Shown: one piece after another, positions 1 through 5,796 of the stretch
Position numbering within the stretch: position 1 is the first letter of the stretch
How the letters are laid out: each line of letters begins with the position of its first letter
Assembly (NCBI GenBank): GCA_030045215.1
Contig: JASIBJ010000209.1
Coordinates: 1 to 9,463 of the forward strand
Source: Streptosporangiaceae bacterium
GTDB taxonomy: Bacteria; Actinomycetota; Actinomycetes; Streptosporangiales; Streptosporangiaceae
Direction of reading: 5' to 3'
Length of the DNA stretch: 9,463 nucleotides
The notes under the pieces: model-generated
What the model was told of the DNA's origin: nothing
Seen by the model: the letters and a program-made list of their open reading frames with translations, nothing else
The model's database searches: none
Program-made: the position numbers and the translations under genes

Positions 1-471
1 GTCCGCGGCCTCCACCAGGGCTACCCGAAGAAGCTCGGCTCGATCCACCAGACCCGGCCGCACCCGTTCGGGCGGGCGGCTCCCCGCATCGAGCCCGGCG
101 GGCGGTTCGCCGGCACCCTCGCGGCCGCGGACCGGCGGCTGGCCCAGGCGGTCGTGACCCTGCATGAGGAGTCCGCGCACAACGGATTTGTCAACGCACA
201 CCCGATGGCCCACCATCGCTGGATGCCCTCGATCGAGAAGGGTGCGCCCGACTCGCTGGATGAGCTCGTCCAGTCCGGCAGCGCCAGCTTCGAAGCGGGC
301 CAGGCCTGGCGAGGGGAGGCGTCACTCGAGCTGTTCGACTCGCCGACCGAGGAGTTGTCCCGGCTCAGCGTCGAGGAGATCATCGGCGGCTACTACCGGC
401 AGGTCGGAGTGACGTGGGACGGTGGCCGGCTACTCGCCGAACGCGGCCGCACGGTCACCGGACCCGGGTAG
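1..471 (+). CDS. Acetoacetate decarboxylase-like protein (3' part, start outside window)
   Basis: This frame is open from the first base and ends at TAG 469-471, giving 156 residues of a gene that begins upstream. The strongest mark is the motif GYPKKLGS near residues 7-14 of the visible part. In acetoacetate decarboxylases an aromatic/Pro residue pair followed by two adjacent lysines carries the Schiff-base lysine (Lys115/Lys116 in the clostridial enzyme); here these would be visible residues 10 and 11. The rest reads as a plausible ADC C-terminal half ending in a beta-rich stretch (GYYRQVGVTWDGGRLL). The family includes true beta-keto acid decarboxylases and also ADC-like dehydratase/aldolase enzymes of secondary metabolism, so the substrate cannot be stated. 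It is separated from the next gene by over 400 bp and lies tail to tail with it, so no operon link to the catabolic genes is visible. The stop codon lies inside a 13-bp tandem duplication. Confidence 0.72.
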   Translation, partial: VRGLHQGYPKKLGSIHQTRPHPFGRAAPRIEPGGRFAGTLAAADRRLAQAVVTLHEESAHNGFVNAHPMAHHRWMPSIEKGAPDSLDELVQSGSASFEAGQAWRGEASLELFDSPTEELSRLSVEEIIGGYYRQVGVTWDGGRLLAERGRTVTGPG

Positions 472-501
472 CGAGCCCGGGTAGCGAGCCCAGGTGACGA
501 A
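463..501. repeat. 13-bp tandem duplication spanning the ADC-like stop codon
   Basis: The unit CCCGGGTAGCGAG occurs at 463-475 and again, identical, at 476-488. A third, degraded copy follows at 489-501. The gene's TAG stop is within the first copy, so the duplication leaves the protein unchanged and extends only the untranslated 3' side. Confidence 0.85.
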
Positions 502-574
502 GCGGGCCCGGCGGCCGTAGCACCGCGTGGCGCCTAGCTCGCGTCCGAATTCATGACAAACCTTTCCCCGCGCC

Positions 575-690
575 GGTGCCTGGGGAAGACCCCGGCGGCG
601 GTGGCTGGGGGAGACCCCGGCGGCGGTGGCTGGGGGAGACCCCGGCGGCGGTGGCTGGGGGAGACCCCGGCGGCGGTGGCTGGGGAAGAC
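575..690. repeat. 25-bp minisatellite, about 4.6 copies
   Basis: Full units begin at 589, 614, 639 and 664 with an exact 25-bp period. A partial unit precedes them (575-588) and two bases of a further unit follow. The unit core is CCCCGGCGGCGGTGGCTGGG followed by a short purine end. Copies are almost identical; the outer ones read GGGGAAGAC where inner ones read GGGGGAGAC. The period is not a multiple of three, so it shifts frame from copy to copy and does not encode a repeated peptide. The plus strand has several closely spaced runs of two to five Gs, so G-quadruplex formation is possible. Confidence 0.93.
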
Positions 691-747
691 AGTTGCCGGC
701 GGGACGACATCTATCTGCCCCAGCCGCTTGAGCGTTCATCGATTTGT

Positions 748-759
748 CCGACATGTCGG
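748..759. promoter_or_regulatory. Perfect 12-bp palindrome CCGACATGTCGG
   Basis: The sequence CCGACATGTCGG is its own reverse complement and lies between the two minisatellites in otherwise non-repetitive sequence. It could be a protein-binding site or chance. No promoter-like hexamers pair with it and both flanking genes end towards it, so an operator role is not supported by context. Confidence 0.25.
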
Positions 760-780
760 CCGCCGGCCGCGGGGTGGTCA

Positions 781-919
781 ACGCGGCGGCGGGGTCGGGG
801 CTGGAAGACGACGCAGTGGGCGGGGTCGGGGCTGGAAGACGACGCGGCGGGCGGGGTCGGGGCTGGAAGACGACGCGGCGGGCGCGGTCAGGGCTGGAAG
901 ACGACGCGGCGGGCGCGGC
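781..919. repeat. 31-bp minisatellite, about 4.4 copies, running into the oxidoreductase 3' end
   Basis: The heptamer CTGGAAG recurs at 801, 832, 863 and 894, an exact 31-bp period. The unit is built of GACGACGCGGCGGGC followed by GGGGTCGGGGCTGGAA. The copy nearest the gene (870-900) has diverged: TCGGGG has become TCAGGG, and this A creates the TGA stop (888-890) of the minus-strand oxidoreductase. The following partial copy, 901-919, lies within the coding region, so the last residues of that protein (about ARRVVFQP) are repeat-encoded. Older copies lie beyond the stop. This looks like slippage amplification of the gene's tail. Confidence 0.93.
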
Positions 920-1847
920 TGACCGGCGAGTCCCAGACGGCCTCGACGTCGCTGAGCGGCACCGGCAACGCATCGATGGTGAGCGCGCCCGCGGCGATCT
1001 CGTCCACCAGCGCGACGATCTCAGCGACGAATTCGGCGGTCGACACCGCGCCCTGGCCGCTGCCGATGATGGTCAGGTTGTGCGACCGGAGCGCGACCGA
1101 GGGCACGCTGGCCTCGGGGCCGCCCATGGCGCCGATGTGGATCCAGGTCAGCGGCAGCCCCGGGTCCGACCGCGCGGCCAGCACGGCCGGCAGTATCCGC
1201 TGGGCAGGCGTGCCCCACAGGTAGTCGATGACCATGTCGATATCGGCGCCGTTCTTCTGGACCTCGGCCGCGATCTCGTCGTCGCTTCCGGCAAGCGAGA
1301 TGATGCCGTCCGCTCCGAGCGCGGGCAGCGCGGCGAGCCGCTCCGGATCCCGCCCCGCGGCGGCGACCCAGCCGGCCCCGAGCCGCTTCGCGATCTGGAC
1401 GGCCATCTGACCGGCGCTGCCGGTGGCGCCCAGCACCAGCACCCGCTGACCGGGCTGGAGGGCAGCCCGGCGGCGCAGCGGGACCCAGGACGACATTGCC
1501 GGGTTGACCGCGGCCGCCACGGTGACGTCGTCCGCCGCGTCCGGCAGCGGGATGTAGGCCCGGCGCCGAATGACGGTCCGGTCGGCCATGGTGCCGTGGG
1601 CCGAGTCGAGCGCCACGAAGTACACCCGCTGGCCGTCGGCCAGGACGCCGGTGCCGTCGACGCCGGGGACCAGCGGCAGCACCGTGCTGCTGGCGTAGTG
1701 CGAGCCCGATGCTCCGGACCGCACGCGCGGATGCAGGCCGGCCGCGCGGACATCGACAAGGATCTCGTCGGGCGACGTGGCCACCGGATCGTCGACAATC
1801 GCGTACTGCGGCGGGCGATCAAAGGACGTGACGAGGGCGGCGTGCAT
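888..1847 (-). CDS. Zinc-independent MDR quinone oxidoreductase-like protein
   Basis: The 319-residue product fits the NAD(P)H:quinone oxidoreductase branch of the medium-chain dehydrogenase/reductase superfamily. The N-terminal GroES-like domain includes PLVPGVDGTGVL near residues 58-69. The Rossmann domain starts with RVLVLGATGSAGQMAVQIAKRLGA at about 135-158, containing the AxxGxxG nucleotide-binding loop. The cysteine/histidine ligands of zinc-dependent members are absent. A likely role is reduction of quinones or electrophilic enones in the cytosol; the true substrate is unknown. I chose ATG at 1847 because GGAGGT (1852-1857) lies four bases upstream and because MHAALV matches the usual family N-terminus; the frame stays open upstream but crosses the promoter. 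It is divergent from a MarR gene, a common repressor-target arrangement. The C-terminal residues lie inside a 31-bp tandem repeat, so the tail may be a recent alteration. Confidence 0.9.
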   Translation of the reverse strand: MHAALVTSFDRPPQYAIVDDPVATSPDEILVDVRAAGLHPRVRSGASGSHYASSTVLPLVPGVDGTGVLADGQRVYFVALDSAHGTMADRTVIRRRAYIPLPDAADDVTVAAAVNPAMSSWVPLRRRAALQPGQRVLVLGATGSAGQMAVQIAKRLGAGWVAAAGRDPERLAALPALGADGIISLAGSDDEIAAEVQKNGADIDMVIDYLWGTPAQRILPAVLAARSDPGLPLTWIHIGAMGGPEASVPSVALRSHNLTIIGSGQGAVSTAEFVAEIVALVDEIAAGALTIDALPVPLSDVEAVWDSPVSRARRVVFQP

Positions 1848-1870
1848 GCTGACCTCCGTGAGAGTGAAAT

Positions 1871-1913
1871 TTAGTTTGTGACACGAACCAATATAGTTGG
1901 TGCCACGTACTAA
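1871..1913. promoter_or_regulatory. Candidate MarR operator: 43-bp imperfect palindrome
   Basis: The segment has dyad symmetry about base 1892, with 15 of 21 base pairs matching. Outer arms are TTAGT and ACTAA. Each half holds a heptamer that is itself palindromic, GTGACAC (1878-1884) and GTGCCAC (1900-1906 region, GTGCCAC at 1900-1906). Inner arms are AAC and GTT. It covers the minus-strand -10 and start site and the plus-strand -10-like TATAGT (1892-1897), and ends at the A of the first marR ATG. MarR dimers bind such dyads in divergent promoters, so self-repression and repression of the oxidoreductase is the natural reading. Two GTGnCAC boxes 22 bp apart could mean two dimers. Confidence 0.7.
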
Positions 1914-1919
1914 TGTCAA
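1890..1919 (-). promoter_or_regulatory. Promoter of the quinone oxidoreductase gene
   Basis: On the minus strand a perfect -35 hexamer TTGACA (1914-1919) is followed after 18 bases by TATATT (1890-1895), a five-of-six match to the -10 consensus. Transcription would start near 1883, leaving a leader of about 35 bases that includes the GGAGGT ribosome site. The -10 lies at the centre of the 43-bp palindrome, so an occupied operator would block this promoter. The -35 overlaps the start codon region of the divergent marR gene. Confidence 0.75.
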
Positions 1920-2365
1920 GTACGCTCACCGCCATGGAAGCGGATACCTCAGACGCGGCCGAGCTCAGCCTGACCGATGCCCTCGTACAGCTGTCGTTCG
2001 CCGTGCAGGCGATCCTGGGGCGGGCCGGCGCCGATCACGACCTATCGATCATCCAGGGTCGGCTGCTCGGGATACTGCGCGACCGGGAGCCGACCATGGC
2101 CGCACTGGCCCGGTACCTCAACCTGGACAAGTCGAGCATCACCGGCTTGGTCGACCGGGCTGAGCGGCGTGGACTCGTGCAGCGGACGGCCGATCCGTCC
2201 GATGGCCGCTCCGTCCGCGTCGCGGTGACTGACAAGGGCCGCGCGCTCATCGAGCTCACCGCCGCCGAGGTCGATCGGGAGATCGCGCTGCTGGTGCGCG
2301 ACCTGTCCGGACCCGAGCGCCACCGGCTCTCCGCGCTGGCCGGCCGGATCGCACCCCGGCTCTAG
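1913..2365 (+). CDS. MarR-family transcriptional regulator
   Basis: The 150-residue product is of usual MarR length. The winged helix-turn-helix spans about residues 45-110: a first helix around TMAALARYL (61-69), the recognition helix in LDKSSITGLVDRAERRGLV (71-89), and a wing with the family signature DPSDGRSVRV (94-103). Helices at both ends would form the dimer interface. MarR proteins act as cytosolic dimeric repressors released by phenolic or oxidant ligands or by cysteine oxidation; no cysteine is present, so ligand release is more likely. ATG 1913 has no Shine-Dalgarno and lies 15 bases from a -10-like TATAGT, suggesting a nearly leaderless mRNA; ATG 1934 is an alternative. The gene is divergent from the oxidoreductase, its probable target. 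HpaR, the repressor of enterobacterial hpa operons, is also MarR-type, so control of the downstream operon is possible but not shown. Confidence 0.92.
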   Translation: MSSTLTAMEADTSDAAELSLTDALVQLSFAVQAILGRAGADHDLSIIQGRLLGILRDREPTMAALARYLNLDKSSITGLVDRAERRGLVQRTADPSDGRSVRVAVTDKGRALIELTAAEVDREIALLVRDLSGPERHRLSALAGRIAPRL

Positions 2366-2419
2366 GACGGCGGGCCGGCCAGGTCGCGCCCCGGCTCTGG
2401 GTCCGCGGGCGGGCCGGCC
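2341..2419. repeat. Imperfect tandem duplication of the marR 3' end
   Basis: The last coding bases of marR and the start of the trailer (2341-2380) are repeated at about 2376-2419. The cores GATCGCACCCCGGCTCT (2347-2363) and GGTCGCGCCCCGGCTCT (2382-2398) differ at only two or three positions with a 35-bp offset, and both copies end in GGCGGGCCGGCC after a small indel. In the second copy TCTAGG reads TCTGGG, so only the first copy holds the stop codon. Confidence 0.75.
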
Positions 2420-2424
2420 TGCGC

Positions 2425-2454
2425 TTGACTGGATCCGGTGCGCGCGAAGATAAT
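2425..2454 (+). promoter_or_regulatory. Promoter of the homoprotocatechuate-type operon
   Basis: TTGACT (2425-2430) and GATAAT (2449-2454) are each five-of-six matches to the -35 and -10 consensus, separated by 18 bases. Transcription would start near 2461, giving a leader of about 50 bases before the aldehyde dehydrogenase ATG at 2511. It is the only good promoter I see ahead of the four-gene block. Confidence 0.72.
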
Positions 2455-2465
2455 TTGGGTCCAAA
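2454..2465. promoter_or_regulatory. Candidate operator TTTGG-GT-CCAAA at the operon start site
   Basis: Five-base arms TTTGG (2454-2458) and CCAAA (2461-2465) flank a two-base centre. The element begins at the last base of the -10 and covers the predicted transcription start, where a repressor would block initiation. It does not resemble the GTGnCAC boxes of the marR palindrome, so a different regulator is suggested. Confidence 0.45.
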
Positions 2466-2510
2466 CGACCTGTTGTTGCCGACAGGGCCGGAGGCTCCGC
2501 TGGGAAGGCC

Positions 2511-3977
2511 ATGAGCACAGCGCAGGTAGCGGGCGTAGACGTCGACACCAGGCACTGGATCGGCGGGCAGCGCGTCGGATCCGCTGACACGTTCACGGAT
2601 ATCTCGCCGATCGACGAGACTGCGATCGCGCACGTTGCCCGCGGCCGGACGACCGAGATCGACGCGGCCGTGCGGGCGGCCGCGGCTGCCTTCGCCGGCT
2701 GGTCGGCGACTCCGGCGGCGCAGCGGGCCGAGATCCTGCATGCGGTCGCCGATGGGATCGACAAGCGAGTCGAGGAACTCGCTCAGGTCGAGACCACGGA
2801 CAACGGATCGCTGCTGCGCTCGCACCGGCGCAGCGTGATGCCGCGAGTCGCGCATAACTTCCGCTTCTTCGCCGACTGGCTCGGCCACCTGGACGGCGAG
2901 CTGCCGGATGTCAGGGAACACCGCCAGCACGTGTCCTGGTGCCCGTCCGGGGTGACCGCGGTCATCACCCCGTGGAATGCGCCGCTGATGCTGGCGACCT
3001 GGCGGATCGCGCCGGCCCTCGCGGTCGGGAACACGGTCGTGGCCAAGCCGCCCGAACTGGCTCCGCTGACCGCGAGCCTGCTGGCCGACATTGCCGCCGA
3101 AGCGGGGCTGCCCGCGGGCGTGTTCAACATCGTGCAAGGGCTCGGCCCGGAGGCCGGCGCCGCGCTGGTCGCGCATCCGGACGTGGCGCGCGTCGCGTTC
3201 ACCGGCTCGGTCGCCACCGGCCGGAGCGTGGCGGCCGCGGCCGGGGCGCAGCTCACGCCGGTCTCCCTCGAACTCGGCGGGAAGTCCGCGCTGGTCGTGT
3301 TCGCCGACGCGGACATGGACCTGGCCGTCGCCAACGCGGTCGAGCAGTACGACAACGCCGGCCAGGTGTGCCTGGCCGGAACTCGCCTGCTGGTCGAGCA
3401 GCCGGTGGCCGCCGAGTTCACGCAGCGCCTGCTCGGCCGGATCGCGGCGCTCGTGCAGGGCGATCCGCGAGACGAGGCGACGAACATCGGCCCTAATGTC
3501 AGCCGCGCCCAGGTGGACCGGATTGATGGATACGTGGCCCGTTCCCTCCGTAACGGCGCGCGCGTGCTCGCCGGCGGTTCGGTAAATGCCGACCTTGGCG
3601 GGCTTTATTACCTGCCGACCCTGCTCGCGGACGCGCCGCCCGGCTCGGAGATCCTGACCGAGGAGGTATTCGGGCCGGTGCTCACCCTCCAGACGTTCGA
3701 CGGCGAGGTGGAGGCAGTCGGGCTGGCCAACGGCACGAGGTACGGCCTCGCCGCGATGGTGTTCACCGGCGACCGTGATCGCGCGGAACGGGTGGCGGCA
3801 CGACTGGTCGCCGGGACCGTCTGGGTGAACTGCTTCTTCGTGCGCGACCTGCGAGCCCCGTTCGGTGGCGCGCGGCAGTCGGGGATCGGCCGTGAGGGCG
3901 GCTCCTGGAGTTTCGACTTCTACGGCGACGTCAAGAACACCGTCTACGCACCGAGGGGATGGCACGCCGATGGGTGA
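2511..3977 (+). CDS. hpaE: Aldehyde dehydrogenase, 5-carboxymethyl-2-hydroxymuconate semialdehyde dehydrogenase type (HpaE-like)
   Basis: The 488-residue protein is a full-length NAD(P)-dependent aldehyde dehydrogenase. Visible active-site elements are PWN with Asn156, the cofactor motif VAKPPE with Lys179, FTGS (230-233), the general base in LELGGK (Glu254), the nucleophile in GQVC (Cys287), and EVFGPV (385-390). The C-terminal segment RDLRAPFGGARQSGIGREGG (445-464) followed by SFDFYGDVKN is characteristic of the HpaE and related 2-hydroxymuconate semialdehyde dehydrogenases. The expected reaction is oxidation of the ring-cleavage semialdehyde to the tricarboxylate. The next gene overlaps its end by 8 bp and encodes the matching dioxygenase, which supports this assignment over other semialdehydes. 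Start ATG 2511 follows GGGAAGG at very short spacing; GGAGG lies further upstream. Related XylG/DmpC-type activity cannot be excluded. Confidence 0.88.
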   Translation: MSTAQVAGVDVDTRHWIGGQRVGSADTFTDISPIDETAIAHVARGRTTEIDAAVRAAAAAFAGWSATPAAQRAEILHAVADGIDKRVEELAQVETTDNGSLLRSHRRSVMPRVAHNFRFFADWLGHLDGELPDVREHRQHVSWCPSGVTAVITPWNAPLMLATWRIAPALAVGNTVVAKPPELAPLTASLLADIAAEAGLPAGVFNIVQGLGPEAGAALVAHPDVARVAFTGSVATGRSVAAAAGAQLTPVSLELGGKSALVVFADADMDLAVANAVEQYDNAGQVCLAGTRLLVEQPVAAEFTQRLLGRIAALVQGDPRDEATNIGPNVSRAQVDRIDGYVARSLRNGARVLAGGSVNADLGGLYYLPTLLADAPPGSEILTEEVFGPVLTLQTFDGEVEAVGLANGTRYGLAAMVFTGDRDRAERVAARLVAGTVWVNCFFVRDLRAPFGGARQSGIGREGGSWSFDFYGDVKNTVYAPRGWHADG

Positions 3978-4863
3978 GGTAGTAGGGGCCGGCCTGCTCG
4001 CGCACGTGCCGACGATCATGCTCCCGCGGGCCGAACGGCTGGCACTGAACGACGGCAGGGAGATCAGCCTCGTCCCCGGCCTGGAGCGTTTGCGCCGCGA
4101 GGTGTTCGAGACGCTTGAGTACGACACCGTTGTCGTGATCGACTCGCACTGGTGCACGACCGTCGAGTTCGTGATCGCCGCCCATGATCTGCGGGCCGGG
4201 CTGTTCACCTCCGATGAGCTGCCGCGGGGCATGAGCCGGGTGCCTTACGACTTTCGCGGCGACCCGGAGCTAGCGCACGCGGTGGCGGCGGCCGGCGAGA
4301 AGCACGGCACCTGGATCACCCCGATCGACGACCCGTGCCTGCCGATCCACTACGCGACCGTCAACCTGTGGGCGTACCTCGGCCGCGGCCTGGACAAGCG
4401 ATGGGTCACGATCAGCAACACGGCCCAGACCGGCGACACCGAGGACTTCCTGCGCGCGGGCCGGGCCCTCGGCGAGGCCATCGCGGGCACGGACCGGAGG
4501 GTGATCGTCCTCGGGTCCGGCGCGCTGTCACACGCGTTCTGGCCGCTGCGGGAACTGCGCGAGCACGAAGCCAGCGACCCGGTCCACATCAGGACTCCGC
4601 AGGCGCGGGCCGCCGACCAGGAGCGGATCGGCTGGTTCGAGGCCGGCGATCATGCTCGCGTCCTCGACAGCATGCCCGAGTACCTGAAGGTCCGGCCGGA
4701 GGCGAAGTTCGCGCACTACCTGATGATGATCGCGGCGCTCGGTGAGCGGAGGGTAACGGCGCCGGCCCGGCAGTTCAGCGAGTACGAGAACGCGATCGGG
4801 ACTGGGCAGATGCATCTCTGGTTCGATCGCCCTGCGGCAGGCTGGTCACAGTCCGGAGCGTGA
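3970..4863 (+). CDS. hpaD: 3,4-dihydroxyphenylacetate (homoprotocatechuate) 2,3-dioxygenase, class III extradiol
   Basis: The 297-residue protein has the LigB fold and resembles enterobacterial HpaD throughout: LLAHVPTIMLP at the N-terminus, VVVIDSHW (54-61), the segment TSDELPRGMSRVPYDFRGDPEL (80-101), GSGALSHAFWP (182-192), MPEY (235-238) and a terminal GTGQM. By family knowledge the non-haem iron is held by two His and one Glu; His12 and His60 fit, and Glu237 is a candidate for the third. His188 is the likely acid-base catalyst. It would cleave homoprotocatechuate with O2 to 5-carboxymethyl-2-hydroxymuconate semialdehyde, the substrate of the preceding dehydrogenase. ATG 3970 overlaps the dehydrogenase stop (3975-3977) by 8 bp, with GAGGGG about 11 bases upstream, so translation is probably coupled. 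The frame extends upstream inside the dehydrogenase, but those residues do not fit the family. Confidence 0.9.
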   Translation: MGEVVGAGLLAHVPTIMLPRAERLALNDGREISLVPGLERLRREVFETLEYDTVVVIDSHWCTTVEFVIAAHDLRAGLFTSDELPRGMSRVPYDFRGDPELAHAVAAAGEKHGTWITPIDDPCLPIHYATVNLWAYLGRGLDKRWVTISNTAQTGDTEDFLRAGRALGEAIAGTDRRVIVLGSGALSHAFWPLRELREHEASDPVHIRTPQARAADQERIGWFEAGDHARVLDSMPEYLKVRPEAKFAHYLMMIAALGERRVTAPARQFSEYENAIGTGQMHLWFDRPAAGWSQSGA

Positions 4864-4934
4864 CGCAGAACCCGGCGCTCTCGGCCCCGGCTGACGCCGT
4901 GGCCGGCGCCTCGTGCCAGCAGAGAATTCCCTCA

Positions 4935-4942
4935 GGGTGGAG
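4935..4942 (+). promoter_or_regulatory. Ribosome binding site of the FAH-fold gene
   Basis: GGGTGGAG lies five bases before ATG 4948. It fixes the start in the only real gap of the operon, 84 bases between the dioxygenase and FAH genes. No promoter is evident in that gap. Confidence 0.6.
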
Positions 4943-4947
4943 AGCCG

Positions 4948-5796
4948 ATGGCCGAGTACCGCAGGATCCTGCTCGAGGGCGCGGTCGTGCAGGTCGTTCG
5001 CGACAGTGAGTACCTGGTATCCGGCGATGGCCGCCGGGTTGCCGCGTCGGAGGCCGTGCACCTGCCGCCGGTCGTGCCAACCAAGATCGTGGCCGTGCAC
5101 CTGAACCACCGCAGCCGGGTCGAGGAGTTCGGGGCCAGGCTGCCCGCCGCGCCGACCTACTTCCACAAGCCGACGTCGGCGCTGGTCGGCCACGGCGGCG
5201 CGGTCGTGCGGCCGCCCAACTGCCAGTACCTGAACTACGAGGGCGAGGTCGCGATCGTGATCGGCCGCACCTGCCGGGGCGTCCCGCCGTCGGCAGCCGG
5301 CGACTACATCGCCGGGTACACGATCGGCAATGACTTCGGGCTGCATGACTTCCGCGATACCGACGCCGGCTCGATGCTACGGGTCAAGGGGTCGGACACG
5401 ATGGCACCGCTCGGCCCTGGCCTGGTCACCGGCTGGGATTTCCGCGGCAAGCGGCTGCGCACCTACGTCAACGGCCGGCTGGCGCAGGACGGGTCAACCG
5501 ACGAGATGCAGTGGGACATGCACTACCTGGTGGCCGACATCGCGCGCACGATCACGCTGTATCCCGGCGATGTGCTGCTGTCGGGAACCCCGGCCAACTC
5601 CCGGCCGGTGCAGCCGGGCGATCTGGTCGAGGTCGAGGTCGAGGGCCTCGGCCGGCTGACCAACCACGTCGTGGCCGGCCCGCTGCCGGTGCCCGCCGAG
5701 TTCGGGGCGCAGCCGACCGAGAGCGAGGAGGTCGTGTCGACCGCGCTCGGCGGTGACTGGGAGTTCCGCGGCATCAGGCCCCCGGCCCGGTCGTGA
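4948..5796 (+). CDS. Fumarylacetoacetate hydrolase-fold enzyme, HpaG-like decarboxylase/isomerase
   Basis: The 282-residue product has a short N-terminal domain (about 1-70) and an FAH-family core. Metal ligands expected for the family are visible as Glu98 and Glu100 in NYEGEV and Asp129 in GNDFG; Lys147 in RVKGSD and the LSGTPAN loop (211-217) complete the site. Behind HpaE and HpaD it would act as 5-oxopent-3-ene-1,2,5-tricarboxylate decarboxylase and/or 2-hydroxyhepta-2,4-diene-1,7-dioate isomerase, with Mg or Mn. Enterobacterial HpaG is a fused two-domain protein of roughly 430 residues; this is a single domain, so either it does both steps as a homodimer or a paralogue lies elsewhere. 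A C-terminal extension of about 30 residues past the core (from about 250) has no obvious motif. Acylpyruvase-type hydrolysis is the main alternative, hence no symbol. Confidence 0.87.
   Translation: MAEYRRILLEGAVVQVVRDSEYLVSGDGRRVAASEAVHLPPVVPTKIVAVHLNHRSRVEEFGARLPAAPTYFHKPTSALVGHGGAVVRPPNCQYLNYEGEVAIVIGRTCRGVPPSAAGDYIAGYTIGNDFGLHDFRDTDAGSMLRVKGSDTMAPLGPGLVTGWDFRGKRLRTYVNGRLAQDGSTDEMQWDMHYLVADIARTITLYPGDVLLSGTPANSRPVQPGDLVEVEVEGLGRLTNHVVAGPLPVPAEFGAQPTESEEVVSTALGGDWEFRGIRPPARS

Larger units (their letters stand above)
472..887. other. Gene-free, repeat-bearing intergenic region
   Basis: No convincing gene is present in these 416 bases. Open frames exist on both strands but consist mostly of the translated minisatellites (runs of Arg, Pro, Gly and Ser). 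Neighbours are convergent: the ADC-like gene ends at 471 and the oxidoreductase ends at 888. The region holds a 25-bp repeat block, a 31-bp repeat block and a perfect 12-bp palindrome at 748-759. I see no hairpin followed by a T-run, so no classical intrinsic terminator; the G-rich repeats might slow polymerase, but that is conjecture. Confidence 0.75.

Noticed and set aside
575..919. CRISPR array
   Set aside because: The units are directly adjacent with no unique spacers and no dyad, and there are no cas genes. These are tandem minisatellites.
551..973. Small repeat-encoded protein on the minus strand
   Set aside because: The Arg/Pro/Ser-rich translation comes purely from the 25- and 31-bp repeats, whose lengths are not multiples of three; there is no ribosome site.
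744..1874. A 376-residue plus-strand open frame across the repeats and the oxidoreductase
   Set aside because: It begins in the minisatellite region and runs antisense to the oxidoreductase, with low-complexity translation; the minus strand has the family motifs and the ribosome site.
2256..4232. A 658-residue open frame on the minus strand opposite the aldehyde dehydrogenase
   Set aside because: It is antisense to a gene with clear catalytic motifs, is rich in Arg, Gly, Asp and Pro, shows no recognisable domain, and is explained by the scarcity of stop codons in GC-rich DNA.
4874..4915. Hairpin GGCGC...GCGCC in the gap between dioxygenase and FAH genes
   Set aside because: The arms are short with unequal internal spacing and no conserved element is apparent; it would also interrupt an apparent operon.
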